A stretch of DNA of 64,000 nt from assembly GCA_947095585.1 (NCBI GenBank), contig OX352763.1, positions 106,371,908-106,435,907 on the forward strand, read 5' to 3'. The stretch is from Nephrocerus scutellatus (Eukaryota > Arthropoda > Insecta > Diptera > Pipunculidae). A program made the translations under genes and the position numbers. Under the pieces are notes generated by a model, which saw only the letters and a list, made by a program, of their open reading frames with translations, did no database searches and was not told the origin of the DNA. Position 1 is the stretch's first letter; every line of letters begins with the position of its first letter. Of this stretch, positions 1 to 10,440 are shown one piece after another.

Positions 1-1
1 C

Positions 2-703
2 ATGGGTGAGGGACTTTCGGCGGCGATGCGATGTCTCTTCCGTAAGGCACGCTCCAAAGGCACGGTGGGTAGCGGCGCTAGTGGGGGCAACAACAATTGC
101 ACCAATACCGGTGGTGGTGTTGGTGGTGGTGTTGGTGGTGGCGGCAGCAACAGCAACAGCAGCAGCAACAAAACACCACCGATGTCCGATGTGAACAGTT
201 TAAGCAACAGCACAACAACGGGAGGCGGCGGCAGCATCGTCGTCGGTGGTGGTGGCAAACATTTCAATCATCATCATCAGCATCATCATCAGCACAACTC
301 GGGTAAACTGCATCACCATCAACACTACTCAATTGCGCCGCATCAATTGGCAAATTCGGCGAGCGTTCCCATCTCGATTTGCATCATGGTGCTGATATGT
401 TATGTCAGCATGGGCGCGTTGCTCTTTCACAAAATCCAAAATTGGAGTGTTCTCGAGTCGCTGTACTTTTGCTTCACGTCGCTGGGTACGATCGGTTTCG
501 GCGACTTGGCACCGACGGGAAATCTAAGCCTTTATCTGGCTTCCGGCTATATACTCATCGGGATGGCAGTTGTCGCCATGTGCTTTAGTCTCATCCAGAC
601 CGCAATTATCTTGTGGTTGCGCAAATTTAGTGTGCAAGATCACGTCCACGCTCCCACTGAGGATGTTGCTTTGGTTTCAGTCGCTGTCACTCCGAAATCC
701 TGA
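2..703 (+). CDS. Two-pore-domain (K2P) potassium channel, C-terminal half (5' incomplete)
   Basis: Integral membrane potassium leak channel; K2P subunits dimerise, each giving two pore loops. Only the second half is in the window: the frame is open from the window edge, so the first Met is probably internal. Residues 1-115 form a cytosolic loop with Gly/Asn/Ser-rich (25-85) and His-rich (87-108) tracts. TM3 lies at about 121-142, the pore helix at 150-161, the second selectivity filter TIGFGD at 163-168 and TM4 at 176-205. A short tail ends PKS before TGA. The filter and TM4 pattern are diagnostic of the family. Low-complexity insertions in this loop are common in fly channels. I do not know which fly K2P paralogue it is. 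The TGA is followed by C and the same frame stays open; see the next entry. Confidence 0.9.
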   Translation: MGEGLSAAMRCLFRKARSKGTVGSGASGGNNNCTNTGGGVGGGVGGGGSNSNSSSNKTPPMSDVNSLSNSTTTGGGGSIVVGGGGKHFNHHHQHHHQHNSGKLHHHQHYSIAPHQLANSASVPISICIMVLICYVSMGALLFHKIQNWSVLESLYFCFTSLGTIGFGDLAPTGNLSLYLASGYILIGMAVVAMCFSLIQTAIILWLRKFSVQDHVHAPTEDVALVSVAVTPKS

Positions 704-1456
704 CAGCGGCAAACGGATCTACTTGCCGCCAGCAATCAAGCTATGCTTTTTGGACCACACCCACATAGCCTAACGCAGTACAGCTCGTTGCCACGTCGTT
801 CGGCGACGTCGGCATTCCAGCGAAATACGCCCGTCCGACGTTCAACTGGTATTCCCGAGAATCACATGGAGTACTTTGTACCGCGCAGCATAAGCGAATT
901 TAATCTGTCCGGTGTAGGAGACCTAGCATTGCCACCGCCACGTCGTTCGCCAACTCTGAATATCAGCACGGCACACAATTTGCAAGGCGGCATGATGCAG
1001 CAGACGATGCTGTGCGGCACCGGCCCACCACCACCTCCCCCGCCAGCACAATTGCAAATCATTATGAAACCTCGCGAGAAAATGGTCACATTCGAGGATG
1101 AATCGAATGCAATGAAGGGAGCAACAACAGCAACCCATTGTCCGCATGGTGTGCCGACAACGCCACGCAAGGCGACCTCCAGCAACACGCTGAACGCGAA
1201 CATCGTCGGCAATGCCACTGGCGGCAGTGGTTTAATCGCAAGTAGTGATGTTTTCATGTGACGTGAATTATCGACCAGGTGACAAGGAATGTCTCAGGAA
1301 AAGGCCAGTGACGATGGCGTTGATGACGATGATGATGATGCCGACGAGATAGCCAATTTAAATACCGCAGACAAAGCATCAAGCCTGCTCGACTCGCCCT
1401 CCTTGACTAACGAACTCAATCCGAAATCATCGCCGGGAGATGTTATCCGTGTATAA
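704..1456 (+). CDS. In-frame C-terminal extension of the K2P channel behind TGA stops (candidate readthrough)
   Basis: Directly after the TGA at 701-703 the same frame runs 185 codons to a TGA at 1259, then 6 codons to a TGA at 1280, then 57 codons to TAA at 1454-1456. All three TGA codons are followed by C. The translation looks like a real cytosolic channel tail: Arg/Ser-rich segments (SLPRRSATS, PRSISEFNL), a run of seven prolines near 1024-1050, an Asp-rich stretch near 1320-1345 and a terminal DVIRV that could be a hydrophobic PDZ ligand. No frameshift occurs over 750 bases. Possible explanations are programmed stop readthrough, UGA-to-UGG RNA editing, alternative splicing around the stops (a poor donor at 632 with an acceptor at 706 would remove 75 nt in phase), or CGA-to-TGA decay. 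The sequence alone cannot choose. Confidence 0.6.
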
Positions 1457-1860
1457 AAAAGAGATGAAGCATTAAAAGCGCAACAACAATGTTACTTTTT
1501 ATATTCAGTATAAATACAATTTTACCATTACCACTACTACTACTACTAGTATTACAATGTTGATGTGCGTGTGCTAAGCGATAAACAACCACAGTCGGCA
1601 AGGGAGTTAGAGGTTTGATTCCCTACTAAATGTTTACGATGCACTGGAGATTGCGTTTGAGTGACACTTTCGCGAGTGAAGTAAAGTGAATAATGTGACA
1701 TAAAATTAAGTCCGTAAAAATGATTTAATAAGATATAGACTAAATGTATATATGACTTATATATTCATCACTCTTTGTACATAGTTACACAAGAACATTT
1801 AAGTACATAATGGTTATTATTCGTAAGAACTCTCGAAGAACAAACAAAAACAAAATAAAA
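1457..1860 (+). promoter_or_regulatory. K2P 3' UTR with polyadenylation signal
   Basis: AT-rich, non-coding sequence follows the last in-frame stop. An AATAAA at 1854-1859 is the best polyadenylation signal; another lies near 1925. The satellite array begins shortly afterwards, which bounds the gene. Confidence 0.5.
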
Positions 1861-1954
1861 GGGATGACGAATAACGACATTTTGATACTGAAAATCATCA
1901 AATAGAAATAATTAGAAAAATCATGAATAAATAGCAACAATTATCTATCATAAG

Positions 1955-3290
1955 ACAGAGTTATCAAGAATGTCCTTATTGTCTATTGCAATAATGACAT
2001 AGCTGTCAAGAATGTCCGAAAAATTGTCTAACGCAATAACTCTGCAGAATTTGACAGAGCTGTCAAGAATTCCGAACAATTGTATATAACAATCTCTATG
2101 CAGGAAATGACAGAGCTTTCAATAATGTCCAACAAGACTTCTTCCTATTGCAATAACTTTGCAGGCAATTACAGAGCTGGCAAGAATGTCCGAATTGTCT
2201 TACAATAATGACAGAGTTGTCAAGAATTTCCGAAACGTTTTCTATAGCATTAATTACGTAGGAAATGACTGAGCTGTCGAGTATGTCCCAAAAATTTTCT
2301 ATAAAAATAACTATGCAGGGAATTACAGAGCTGTCAATAATGTTCGACAAATTTTCTATTGCAATAACTTTGCAGGCAACTACAGATCTGGCAATAATGT
2401 CAGAGCTGTCAAGAATTTCCGAAAAGTTTTCTATAGCAATTATTATGCAGGAACTAACTGAGCTGTCGAGTATGTCCGAAAAGTGTTCTAAAAAAATTAC
2501 TATGCAGGGAATTACAGAGCTGTCAATAATGTTCGACAAATTTTCTATTGCAATAACTTTGCAGGCAACTACAGATCTGGCAATAATGTCAGAGCTGTCA
2601 AGAATTTCCGAAAAGTTTTCTATAGCAATTATTATGCAGGAACTAACTGAGCTGTCGAGTATGTCCCAAAAATTTTCTATAAAAATAACTATGCAGGGAA
2701 TAACAGAGCTGTCAATAATGTTCGACAAATTTTCTATTGGAATAACTTTGCAGGCAATTACAGATCCGGCAAGATTGTCAGAGCTGTCGAGAATTTCCGA
2801 AACGTTTTCTATAGCAATTTTTATGCAGGAACTGAGCTGTCGAGTATGTCCAAAACTGTTCTATAAAAAGTACTATGCAGGTAATTACAGAGCAGTCATT
2901 AATGTTCGACAAATTTTCTATTACAATTATGACAGTATGTCCGAAAATTGTATATAGCAATTACTATGCAGTAAATGACAGACCTATCAATAATGCACGA
3001 CAAATTTTCTATTGCAATAACTTTGCAGGCAACTACAAATCTGGCAATAATGTCAGAGCTGTCAAGAATTTCCGAAAAGTTTTCTATAGCAATTATTATG
3101 CAGGAACTAACTGAGCTGTCGAGTATGTCCGAAAAGTGTTCTAAAAAAATTACTATGCAGTAAATGACAGACCTATCAATAATGCACGACAAATCTTCTA
3201 TTGCAATAGATTTTCAGGTAATTAAAGCGCTGGTAAGAATGTCCGAATTGTCTTACAATAATGACAGAGCTGTCAGAAATTTCCAAAAAG
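1955..3290. repeat. 57-bp satellite array with 189-bp higher-order repeat
   Basis: Units of about 57 bp carry the words GAGCTGTC, a CGAAAAATTTTCTAT-like core and TATGCAGG. Between 2271 and about 2834 they form a higher-order repeat of three 57-bp units plus an 18-bp partial unit. GAGCTGTCGA begins at 2271, 2460 and 2649, exactly 189 bp apart, then at 2834. A related block recurs to 3290. Because 57, 18 and 189 are all multiples of three, long open frames arise on both strands (about 2265-2957 plus and 2096-2728 minus). I regard these as by-products of the repeat, not genes. Confidence 0.9.
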
Positions 3291-3292
3291 TA

Positions 3293-4845
3293 TGGTAGGT
3301 AGAGTGGCGGTACTTCGTTTTGCTACCACAGTCCTCAGGAGACCTGATGGAACGAAAAATGGTTGTCTATAGTTATATTCAACCTGTAGCATTAAGGTCC
3401 TTCAGGTCAGAAAAGAAGGGAATACTCAGTTTGCGGAAACAAAAAAACCGCAAGGGCCGGACACTCGCAAAGAAAATAAATGAGAGTTTCTTTCTCATTC
3501 ACATCTCAGCAGCTCCTGCGAAAGGTATTGTGAGGGATTTCCAGTTTGGCCGCCAGTGGCCCGTAGTTATGGCAACCATTCTGAAAATATCTTTCCAAGA
3601 TCTGGATATCAGGCCGTATCGCTCTTGACGTGGTACAATTGGTGAAATTGTTCCACCTTAGCTGTTCTCTGGTGGTAAGGAAGGAAAGAATACGTTCCCT
3701 AACGGAGCTCCACTGTGACGCCCTTCTTTGCCAGTACGTCTGCTTTTTCATTGCCGTCAATGTCGCTGTGCCTCGGCACCCAAAACTAGGGTTAAGTCTA
3801 TGCATTGGCTTATCGAAGCCAGTTCGGCCTGGCACTGCCAGAACTGTTGCAATAATGGCTTTAATAGCGGATTGGCTGTCTACACATATGTAGACCTTGT
3901 CCGCTATTGCGGTATTGTGAGATATGTCCCTGCATGCCTCTCTTATCGCTAAGATATCCGTCTGAAAGATACTAGCAGAGTCAGGTAGCTTGTAGGAACT
4001 TTCTGTGTAAACTTTAGCACCGACTCCATTACTAATCTTGGATCCATCGGTGAATAGAGTTACATCAAAAAGCTTCACAGCTCTCCCGTCATTCCAACTT
4101 TCTCGAGTTGGAAACTTTGCGGCAAAGCTAGGATTGAAGTGCAGTAGTCGGTTGATGATGGTACCATCTCGTTTGGTAACAACTGCAGTATATTGTACGC
4201 AGTATTATTATATTGCATGTAGTATGCCGTACGGTTTGTTAGCAAACCACCCAGATTCTCTGAGCCTGACCACGCTGCTTGCCGCAATGTATTTAATAAA
4301 TAGGTCGGAAAGTAGTAAGGGTAGGATTGTGTTAAGAGCATCGGTGGGGCAGGACCGAAGTGCTCCAGTTATGCCAGTACGGAAGGGTATTGATACATGT
4401 ATCACCACATCGTCTGCATACGCAACAACCTTCATCCGGTCAATGTCACGTGTCCTGAGGACCTTGTTTACAACCAACAGCTTAGAAGGGGTGATATCAC
4501 ACCCTTCTGGGGAGTGGCCCTGTCGACTAATTTGGTAATAATGATACTACCTAGATTGCCATGGGTCACCCTGCATGGAGCATGAAGATGATCCCACCGT
4601 ATTATGAGATGCCCTAACTGAGTGAGAGCCTCCTGAATGGCATCAATGTGGACATTGTTATCTTGGACACTTAGTCTTATGCGATTGTCAATTCGCTCCA
4701 GCGTTTTCAGCCGGAACGACAATAGACTAAGTGATCTAAAATCTTTCGCCGATTCATGACCTCTTCTACTGGCTTCGGGGGTGAACACCACTCGTACTCT
4801 TCTCCAACTGTAGGTAGGTTCAGACAACATCTGAAATATTCACTA
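3293..4845 (-). mobile_element. LINE family A, copy 1 (RNase H-bearing, R1/LOA-like), degenerate
   Basis: On the minus strand the order is RT N-terminal region (4830-4468, with FRSLSLLSFRLKTLERI resembling the RPISLTSFLLKTLERL motif), RT catalytic YADD (AYADDVVI, near 4410), a jump to the thumb-like RTGITGALRSCPTDAL, then RNase H (4078-3506). RT palm sequence is missing after YADD and several frameshifts are present, so it is dead. RT followed by RNase H without an LTR is typical of R1/LOA/I-group LINEs; the exact clade is inferred. It sits inside the 57-bp satellite, which resumes at about 4850. Confidence 0.8.
3506..4078 (-). pseudogene. RNase H domain and C-terminal tail of LINE family A copy 1
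   Basis: The 190-codon frame contains TDGSKISNGVGA, ASIFQTDILAI and VDSQSAIKAI, the three acidic-residue blocks of a retroelement RNase H that would remove RNA from the RNA-DNA hybrid. After about residue 85 the frame departs from the usual WVPGHxxxxGNExAD segment (a frameshift), then regains a C-terminal tail with FLTTREQLRWNNFTNC. It is the 3' part of the ORF2-like protein whose RT lies upstream at 4208-4830. Confidence 0.75.
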
Positions 4846-4849
4846 ACCT

Positions 4850-5335
4850 GTCACTGAAATTACAGAGCTTGCAAGAATTTCCGAACTATTATCATACAAT
4901 AATGACAGAGCTGTCAAGAACTTGCGAAATGTTTTCTATAGCAATTGCTATGCAGGAAATTACTGAGCTGTTGAGTATGTCCGAAAAATGTTCTACAGTA
5001 GTTACAATGCAGGAAAATACAGAGCTTTCAAGAATATCGGAAACATTTTTTATTGATGATTGTATGAATAGACTTAGTGCCACTTTCCGAAAATATTGAA
5101 ATTCCATCTACAAGCAGAATGATATATGACATTTGTGATTTGTCTCATCGGAGGAAATTCACTACGCACTAACCCTAGAAAAATTAATCATAAACATCAA
5201 ATTGCTTGTGTCCGCCAGGAGGATTCCTGGTGTTTCAATCGTCAGTAGCAATTACTATACAGAAAATGACATAGCTGTCAATGATGTCCGAAAAATTTTC
5301 TTTAGAAATTACTATGCAAGAAACTTTCCATAGAT
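4850..5335. repeat. Resumption of the 57-bp satellite after the LINE insertion
   Basis: Satellite units with GACAGAGCTGTCAAGAA and TATGCAGGAAAT return at about 4855-5095. A last unit lies at about 5243-5330, separated by about 145 bp without repeat similarity. Same family as 1955-3290. Confidence 0.8.
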
Positions 5336-6222
5336 GAATTGCTGACTCAGTAATCGGTAATCGCAATCACAACCAATTAGATTGCTGAGCAAGCTCTCGT
5401 GTAGTCGATTTGCTATGGACCACCTGACGGCTTTTTGGTCACTACGTAATCCTACTATTCCGTATTATTGCGTAAACAGAGATAACGACCAGCAATTTAA
5501 AATTCAATATAAACTTTATTTCATTGCTTTGTCGTAATCTGTTAGACCTTAATTTAAAAAAATCCCATCAAATGGCATCAGACATCAGTGGTGTAATTAT
5601 TATAAGGAATTCAATTTGAAAATTCTTTTTCTAATTTATTTTTTATGGTGGTATGACTGTGTAATTTTTTGATTGCTCTGCACATTTGCATCATTTAGGG
5701 TTCTTTAATTCAAATGACACACCGCCCACCAAATTGGCATAACCACAAATGGGAACGTTTTATGCTCGACAATAATTATTTACATAACATTCTGTCCTCC
5801 TGTCGATCTTAGTCACTTTTCGGTAGTAGAGTGGAAGTTTACTGCTCAACCGAAGCTTATTATCTTTTATTGTGAAAAAGGTAAATTAGTGAAATAAATG
5901 TGTGATTTTGAGCGATTCTTCTTTATACTTTATAGACTAATTTTGCTGACTGAATGCCACATCGTCTTTTTGAGATATTTGTTGACAACAGTTGTGGATA
6001 TCATCATAGGTCACGTCAAATTATTGTCACATGACGAAATAGATCCTAAATTTTTATTTTATTCTTTCAATTAAATTATTGCGAGTTTACGAAATGTACT
6101 CTTGATAATATCAAATATTAACAGAATATATTAAGAATTTAACTGCAAATGTTAAATTCTTCTTATTTTGCCGAAAATCAGTTTCTGGCTACTCCACTTG
6201 CTCTGATTTATGTTAAGTTATA
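5336..6222. other. AT-rich intergenic DNA, nothing recognised
   Basis: No convincing open frame, TIR or LINE motif seen. Short inserts of unknown origin. Confidence 0.5.
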
Positions 6223-6950
6223 AAGGGTGGTCCAACGAAAACGCATGATGTTAATTGTAAATAAAACAAAAAGTTTTCAGAGAATTATCTTAATATTTTT
6301 TATTATGATAGAAGAATCTATGACAATTATGTGTGAAACAAAATACCGCCCAAATGCTCGCCACGGCTTCGGTGGCATACCTCTATCCCCGATGGTCCAT
6401 ATTTTCAATGACTCTGGGACATAATTGGGGTTCAATGTCGTTAATGTGCCGAATTATCTCATCCTTTAGCTCTTGAATTGTTCTTTGGCTTATTGACGTA
6501 CACTTTTCCTTTTAAATATCCCCAAAGAAAGAAGTCCAACGGTGTCAAATCACATGATCGTGGCGGCCAATTAACATCGCCACGACGTGAGATAACACGG
6601 CCATTGAATTTCTCGCGCAAAAGAGCCATTGTTTAACGAAAGCTGTGTGGCACCATCCTGTTAGAAGCACATATCATCCAGGTCCATATCCTCAATTTCT
6701 GGCCACAAGAAGTCCGTTATCATCTCACGATAGCGAACACCATTCACGGTAACTGCTTGGCCGACCTAATTTTCGATGACGGCCCGATGACGCCGCTAGC
6801 CCATAAACCGCACCAAACAGTCAATCTTTCTGGATGCATCGGCTTTACAACAATCACTCGTGGATTCTCATTTGTCCAAATGCGGCAATTCTGCTTGTTA
6901 ACGAATCCACTGAAATGGTTATAACCAATCTTTAGCATTCAGCTAAAGCG
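6223..6950 (-). mobile_element. rosa-like (DD41D) Tc1/mariner transposase remnant
   Basis: Read on the minus strand, this gives GFVNKQNCRIW, HPERLTVWCG, a QDGAT block, WPPRSCDLTPLDFFLWG and KPRTIQELKDEIIRHIN, the conserved middle and C-terminal half of an ITm-group DDE/D transposase. The spacing between the Asp of QDGAT and the Asp of LTPLD is 41 residues, the DD41D pattern called rosa. Stops interrupt it, including one just before QDGAT, and the N-terminus is gone. It lies against the 3' end of LINE A copy 2. Confidence 0.8.
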
Positions 6951-6959
6951 AAAGCTCCT

Positions 6960-8691
6960 TCAGGTGGGCAAAGAAATGATTTCCCAATTTGTGGTGTCGG
7001 AAGCTCGTCAGGGCTGGACATTTGCACATATAATGAATAAGAATTTCTTTCTTATTAACATCACTGCAACTTCTGCATAATATATTATGCGGGATTCCCA
7101 GTTTGGCTGCCCACCGGCTAATCGCAAGTGATTATAGCAACGACTCTGGACATACCTTTCAGTGATCTGGATATTTATTTTTATTGTAGGAAGGCCACAT
7201 CGCCCTCGATGTAGTGCAGTTGGTTAAGTCATTGTACCTTAATTGAGCCTTAATGGTGTGGAAGGTGAGAACACGTTCGCTGACGAAGCTCAATTGACAG
7301 CAGACTCCCTTCATGTTTTTTTTATATAGACTCATTGACAAGGGAGAACTCTCTGACCTTCTCCGCCAGTACGTCCTTCTTATCATTGCCGTAAATGTCG
7401 CTCTGCCCCAGTACCCACACTAGGGTTGGCTCTATGCTTTGGTTTACCAAAGCCAATTCAGCTTGGTACTGCCTGACAAGTTTTGAGTCATTGCTAGTCG
7501 CAATAATAGCATTAATTGCAGATTGGCTGTCCACGCAAATGCCAGTTATAGAGATATCATTAGCAAGTGATCTTCAAGCATCCCTAGTCGCTAGAATCTC
7601 CTCCTGAAAAAAGAAGATTAAGTGTTTTCTGAGAAGACTCCAGCGTTGATACCATTTCTTAGATTCTTCGTCGGTGAATAGAGTAACGTCAAAGAACCCC
7701 AATACTCCACCGTCCTTTCAACTTTCTCTAGTCGGAAACTCCACTGCGAAGCTTGGACCGAAGTTCGATTAAGGAGTGAAGTAGTCATTTGAGGATGGTA
7801 TTATATCCTTTGGTAACAGCTGCAATATATTGCAGTGTCCATATGGTTTGGCAACAAACTACACAGCTTCTCTGAGACAGACTGCGCTGCACGTCGCAAC
7901 GTATTTATTATCGGGCACTACCCGACAAGATTTGAGTTATTGCTAGTCGCAATAATGACAATAATTACAGATTGGCTGTCCTCGCATATGCCAACCCTAC
8001 TAGTTAAAGCGGTATTTTTAGCAAGTGGCTGAAAGATGCTAGCAGATTCTGTAGGACCTTGAAAGTAAAGTTTTTCTGAGTAGACAACAGCGCTGACTCC
8101 AGCTTTCCTTCCAACTTTCTCTAGTCGGAAACCCTACGGCGACGCTGGGACTGAAGTTCAATTAAGCAGTGAAGTAGTCAGTTGAGGATGTTATCATATC
8201 CTTTGGTAACGACTGCAGTTTATGTTATGTGACGGACTGTGCTGCACGTCGCAACGTATTTCATAAATAGATCGGTAGGTAATTGGAGTAGAATTGTGTT
8301 GAAAGCATTGGTATGACAGTATCGTAGTGCTCCAGTTATACCAGCACTTGCTGATCTTTGTATTATAACTAGCTTACTGACATTGTACTTCTTGTTAATT
8401 GCCGGCCACCAGACTAGCGCTTCATAGGTGAGAAAAGGGCGTACCACCCCTGTGTAAAGCCATATAGCCAACTTCGGCTACAGACTCCATTGCTTACCGA
8501 TGATTTTGTTATTAGCATATAAAGCAATACATGCCCGCTTAGCTCTAAATTCTATATTGGACTTCCAGCTACAATTCCTATCTAGGATAGTGCCGAGATA
8601 TTTAGCGTTTGAGGTAAGTGTGGAGGGGAGAGCAAAAATCGGTATTTTGGACTTAGTGGTGAACAGCACCATTTCACTTTTGCTAGAGTAA
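6960..8691 (-). mobile_element. LINE family A, copy 2, 3' portion (thumb, RNase H, tail)
   Basis: Minus-strand pieces in order are EMVLFTTKSKIPIF and AKYLGTILDR (8672-8478), IWLYTGVVRPFLTY and ALVWWPAINKKYN with GITGALRYC (8471-8220), then RNase H sequence with VDSQSAINA-like words seen twice (7880-8130 and 7320-7680), then the tail near 7160-7386. The double RNase H comes from a tandem duplication of about 400-450 bp. The upstream part of the same LINE resumes at 9910, because family B is inserted between. Confidence 0.75.
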
Positions 8692-9909
8692 TATTTTTTT
8701 TTATAACCCTAGTCCAAGTGACTGACACTGCGACTAAAAGATCTATTGGATCAATAGGGCATTAATTGTCTAAGAGACATACAACTTTCCTAATGAAAGA
8801 CAGAATGTCCTTAGTAGCAGAGCTTTTCAACTCCGCTGCCGAGCATATTTTCTTATGGAATACGCGTCTCCTTAACCAAATAAGTGCTGGGCATTCGCAG
8901 AGAACGTGTTCGGATGACTCCTCATCGTTCGCACAGAACCTACATTCTGTCACAGAGCCCACACCAATTTTGTTAAGATGATATCTCAGGCCACTGTGGC
9001 CAGTTAGAAAACTCACTAGCTTCCTAATGCTGCCTTTATCAAAATACAGGATTTCTTTATATGAGAAGGGTCAGATCAGTTGTTTGGATTGCCTTAGCCT
9101 CGGGGTATTTTCCCTTTGAGCCAGGCGAAGTTTGCCCTCACAACAGTTAATCAGCTTTGTGGCGTCAATTGGAGTGCCGGTTCAGGTCCTATGAACGCAG
9201 TTTCCGAACCAGCCCTAGCCAGTTCATCTGCGGCTTCGTTGCCTGCAATACCTCGATGACCGGGTACCAGGTCCGAGCTTAACTCTGTTGTGTCTGGCCA
9301 GAGATTGCAATGCATCGTAGCAGCTTTTAACTGTTAACGAGTCAATTGATTTGGACGACAGAGCTTTGAGTGCTGCCTGGCTATCTGAATAGATATATAT
9401 TCTCGCGCCCTTAACGCCTTTACTAAGGTTTATCCTAGCGCAGATCTCTATGGCATGGAGTTCAGCCTGGAAGACCGTTGGACTTACTCCCATTGGTATC
9501 GAGACCTTTGTATTGGGTCCAAAGAAACCAGCACCAACTCCAGATTTCATCTTTAATCCATCAGTGAACCAAACCAGACCATTAGCGTCTAGTGTCGGAA
9601 CACCATTAGACCAGCTTTCTAAGATTTCTACCTCAAATAACCTGCCGAAACAGTACTCCCTGACCATAACGTCCGGTATTGTGCAGAACATGCCTCTATC
9701 GGGAATTGAGTTGAGAATTCTCAGGTGTCCCACAAGGTCGCCTGGTTTATACTTATATTGTAGTTGCAGCTTTATAGCGCATCTAGCGGTCGTCTTCCTA
9801 ATGAAGATTTGTAGGGGCAAAAGCCCTACGATAGCTTCTAATGCTGTCATAGGGCCGGTACGCATACCACCTGTAATACCTAGACAGGCAATTTTTTTAA
9901 GCTTCTGAA
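8692..9909 (-). mobile_element. LINE family B, copy 1, 5' truncated, inserted in LINE A
   Basis: A poly(A) end (T-run at 8692-8700 on the plus strand) is followed on the minus strand, 3' to 5', by a C-terminal Cys-His motif (CRFCANDEESSEHVLCECP), RNase H and the end of the RT thumb (GITGGMRTGP). The flanks are GCTAGAGTAA (8682-8691) and GCTAGAGTTAA (9910-9920), an almost perfect target-site duplication. 5' truncation and a poly(A) tail are the classic result of target-primed reverse transcription. Confidence 0.85.
9224..9865 (-). pseudogene. RT C-terminus and RNase H of LINE family B copy 1
   Basis: This 213-codon open frame has the RT thumb tail (IFIRKTTARCAIKLQ) at about residues 20-35 and RNase H blocks from about residue 95: WFTDGLKMKSGVGAGFF, VFQAELHAIEICA and IYSDSQAALKAL. 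The final block is shifted out of frame after KLG, so the GNExAD part is lost here. The usual TDGSK reads TDGLK. A near-identical copy of its 3' half lies at 36136-36956. Confidence 0.8.
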
Positions 9910-10440
9910 GCTAGAGTTAACTCCTCGACCACAGCTCGTTGCCCAGGAGTTAACCCTGTGAAGAGCCCTTTCCAAGTCTTAACTAATCACAGAAAGGTAC
10001 TGTCCTGATACAAGTATCACTACGTCATCTGCATACGCAACGGCTTTTGTCCTGTCCACCTCAAGTATCTTGAGGACCTTGTTTATAACCATCAGTCACA
10101 ATAAGAGCAATATTACCGCTCCCTGATAAGTGCCCCTGTTGACTGATTTGTTTGATGTTACGGCAGCCTAGATTAAAATGGATTTCCCTGCTACCCAGCA
10201 TGGAGACAATCCATTTTTTAAGGAGTTGCTCTACGTAGTTTCCTGAATGGCGTTAATGTGGACATTGTTGAAAGCTCCTTCTATATAGAGGAAGGCGGCA
10301 AGAGTACATTGTTTATATTTTATAATTTAATTGAGAGCTTAATCGTGTGCACCACCTCGTGGAGAGCCATCTCCGTAGACCTGTACTATTCTCCGAGGGG
10401 ACCACTGTATCTTACTGTCTCTTAATTTAAGTTTGGTACT
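9910..10440 (-). mobile_element. LINE family A, copy 2, upstream RT fragment
   Basis: Minus-strand reading gives AVAYADDVVILVSGQYL (near 10050), DLERALHRVNSWATSCGRGVN (9960-9915) and YIEGAFNNVHINAIQE (near 10280), all RT palm motifs. It joins in sense with YSSKSEMVLFTT at 8690 once family B is removed. Upstream RT and ORF1 are missing or unrecognisable. Confidence 0.65.

Noticed and set aside
630..680. 51-nt intron (GT at 630, AG at 680) explaining the TGA
   Set aside because: It keeps the frame and leaves the TGA at 701 in place; it is also near the lower length limit of fly introns.
2..703. Met at position 2 as a true start codon
   Set aside because: The protein would lack the first pore and TM1-TM2, which every K2P has; the frame is open to the window edge.
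2265..2957. 230-codon open frame on the plus strand (and 210 codons on the minus strand)
   Set aside because: Produced by a repeat whose period is a multiple of three; the protein is only repeated 63-residue blocks and both strands are open.
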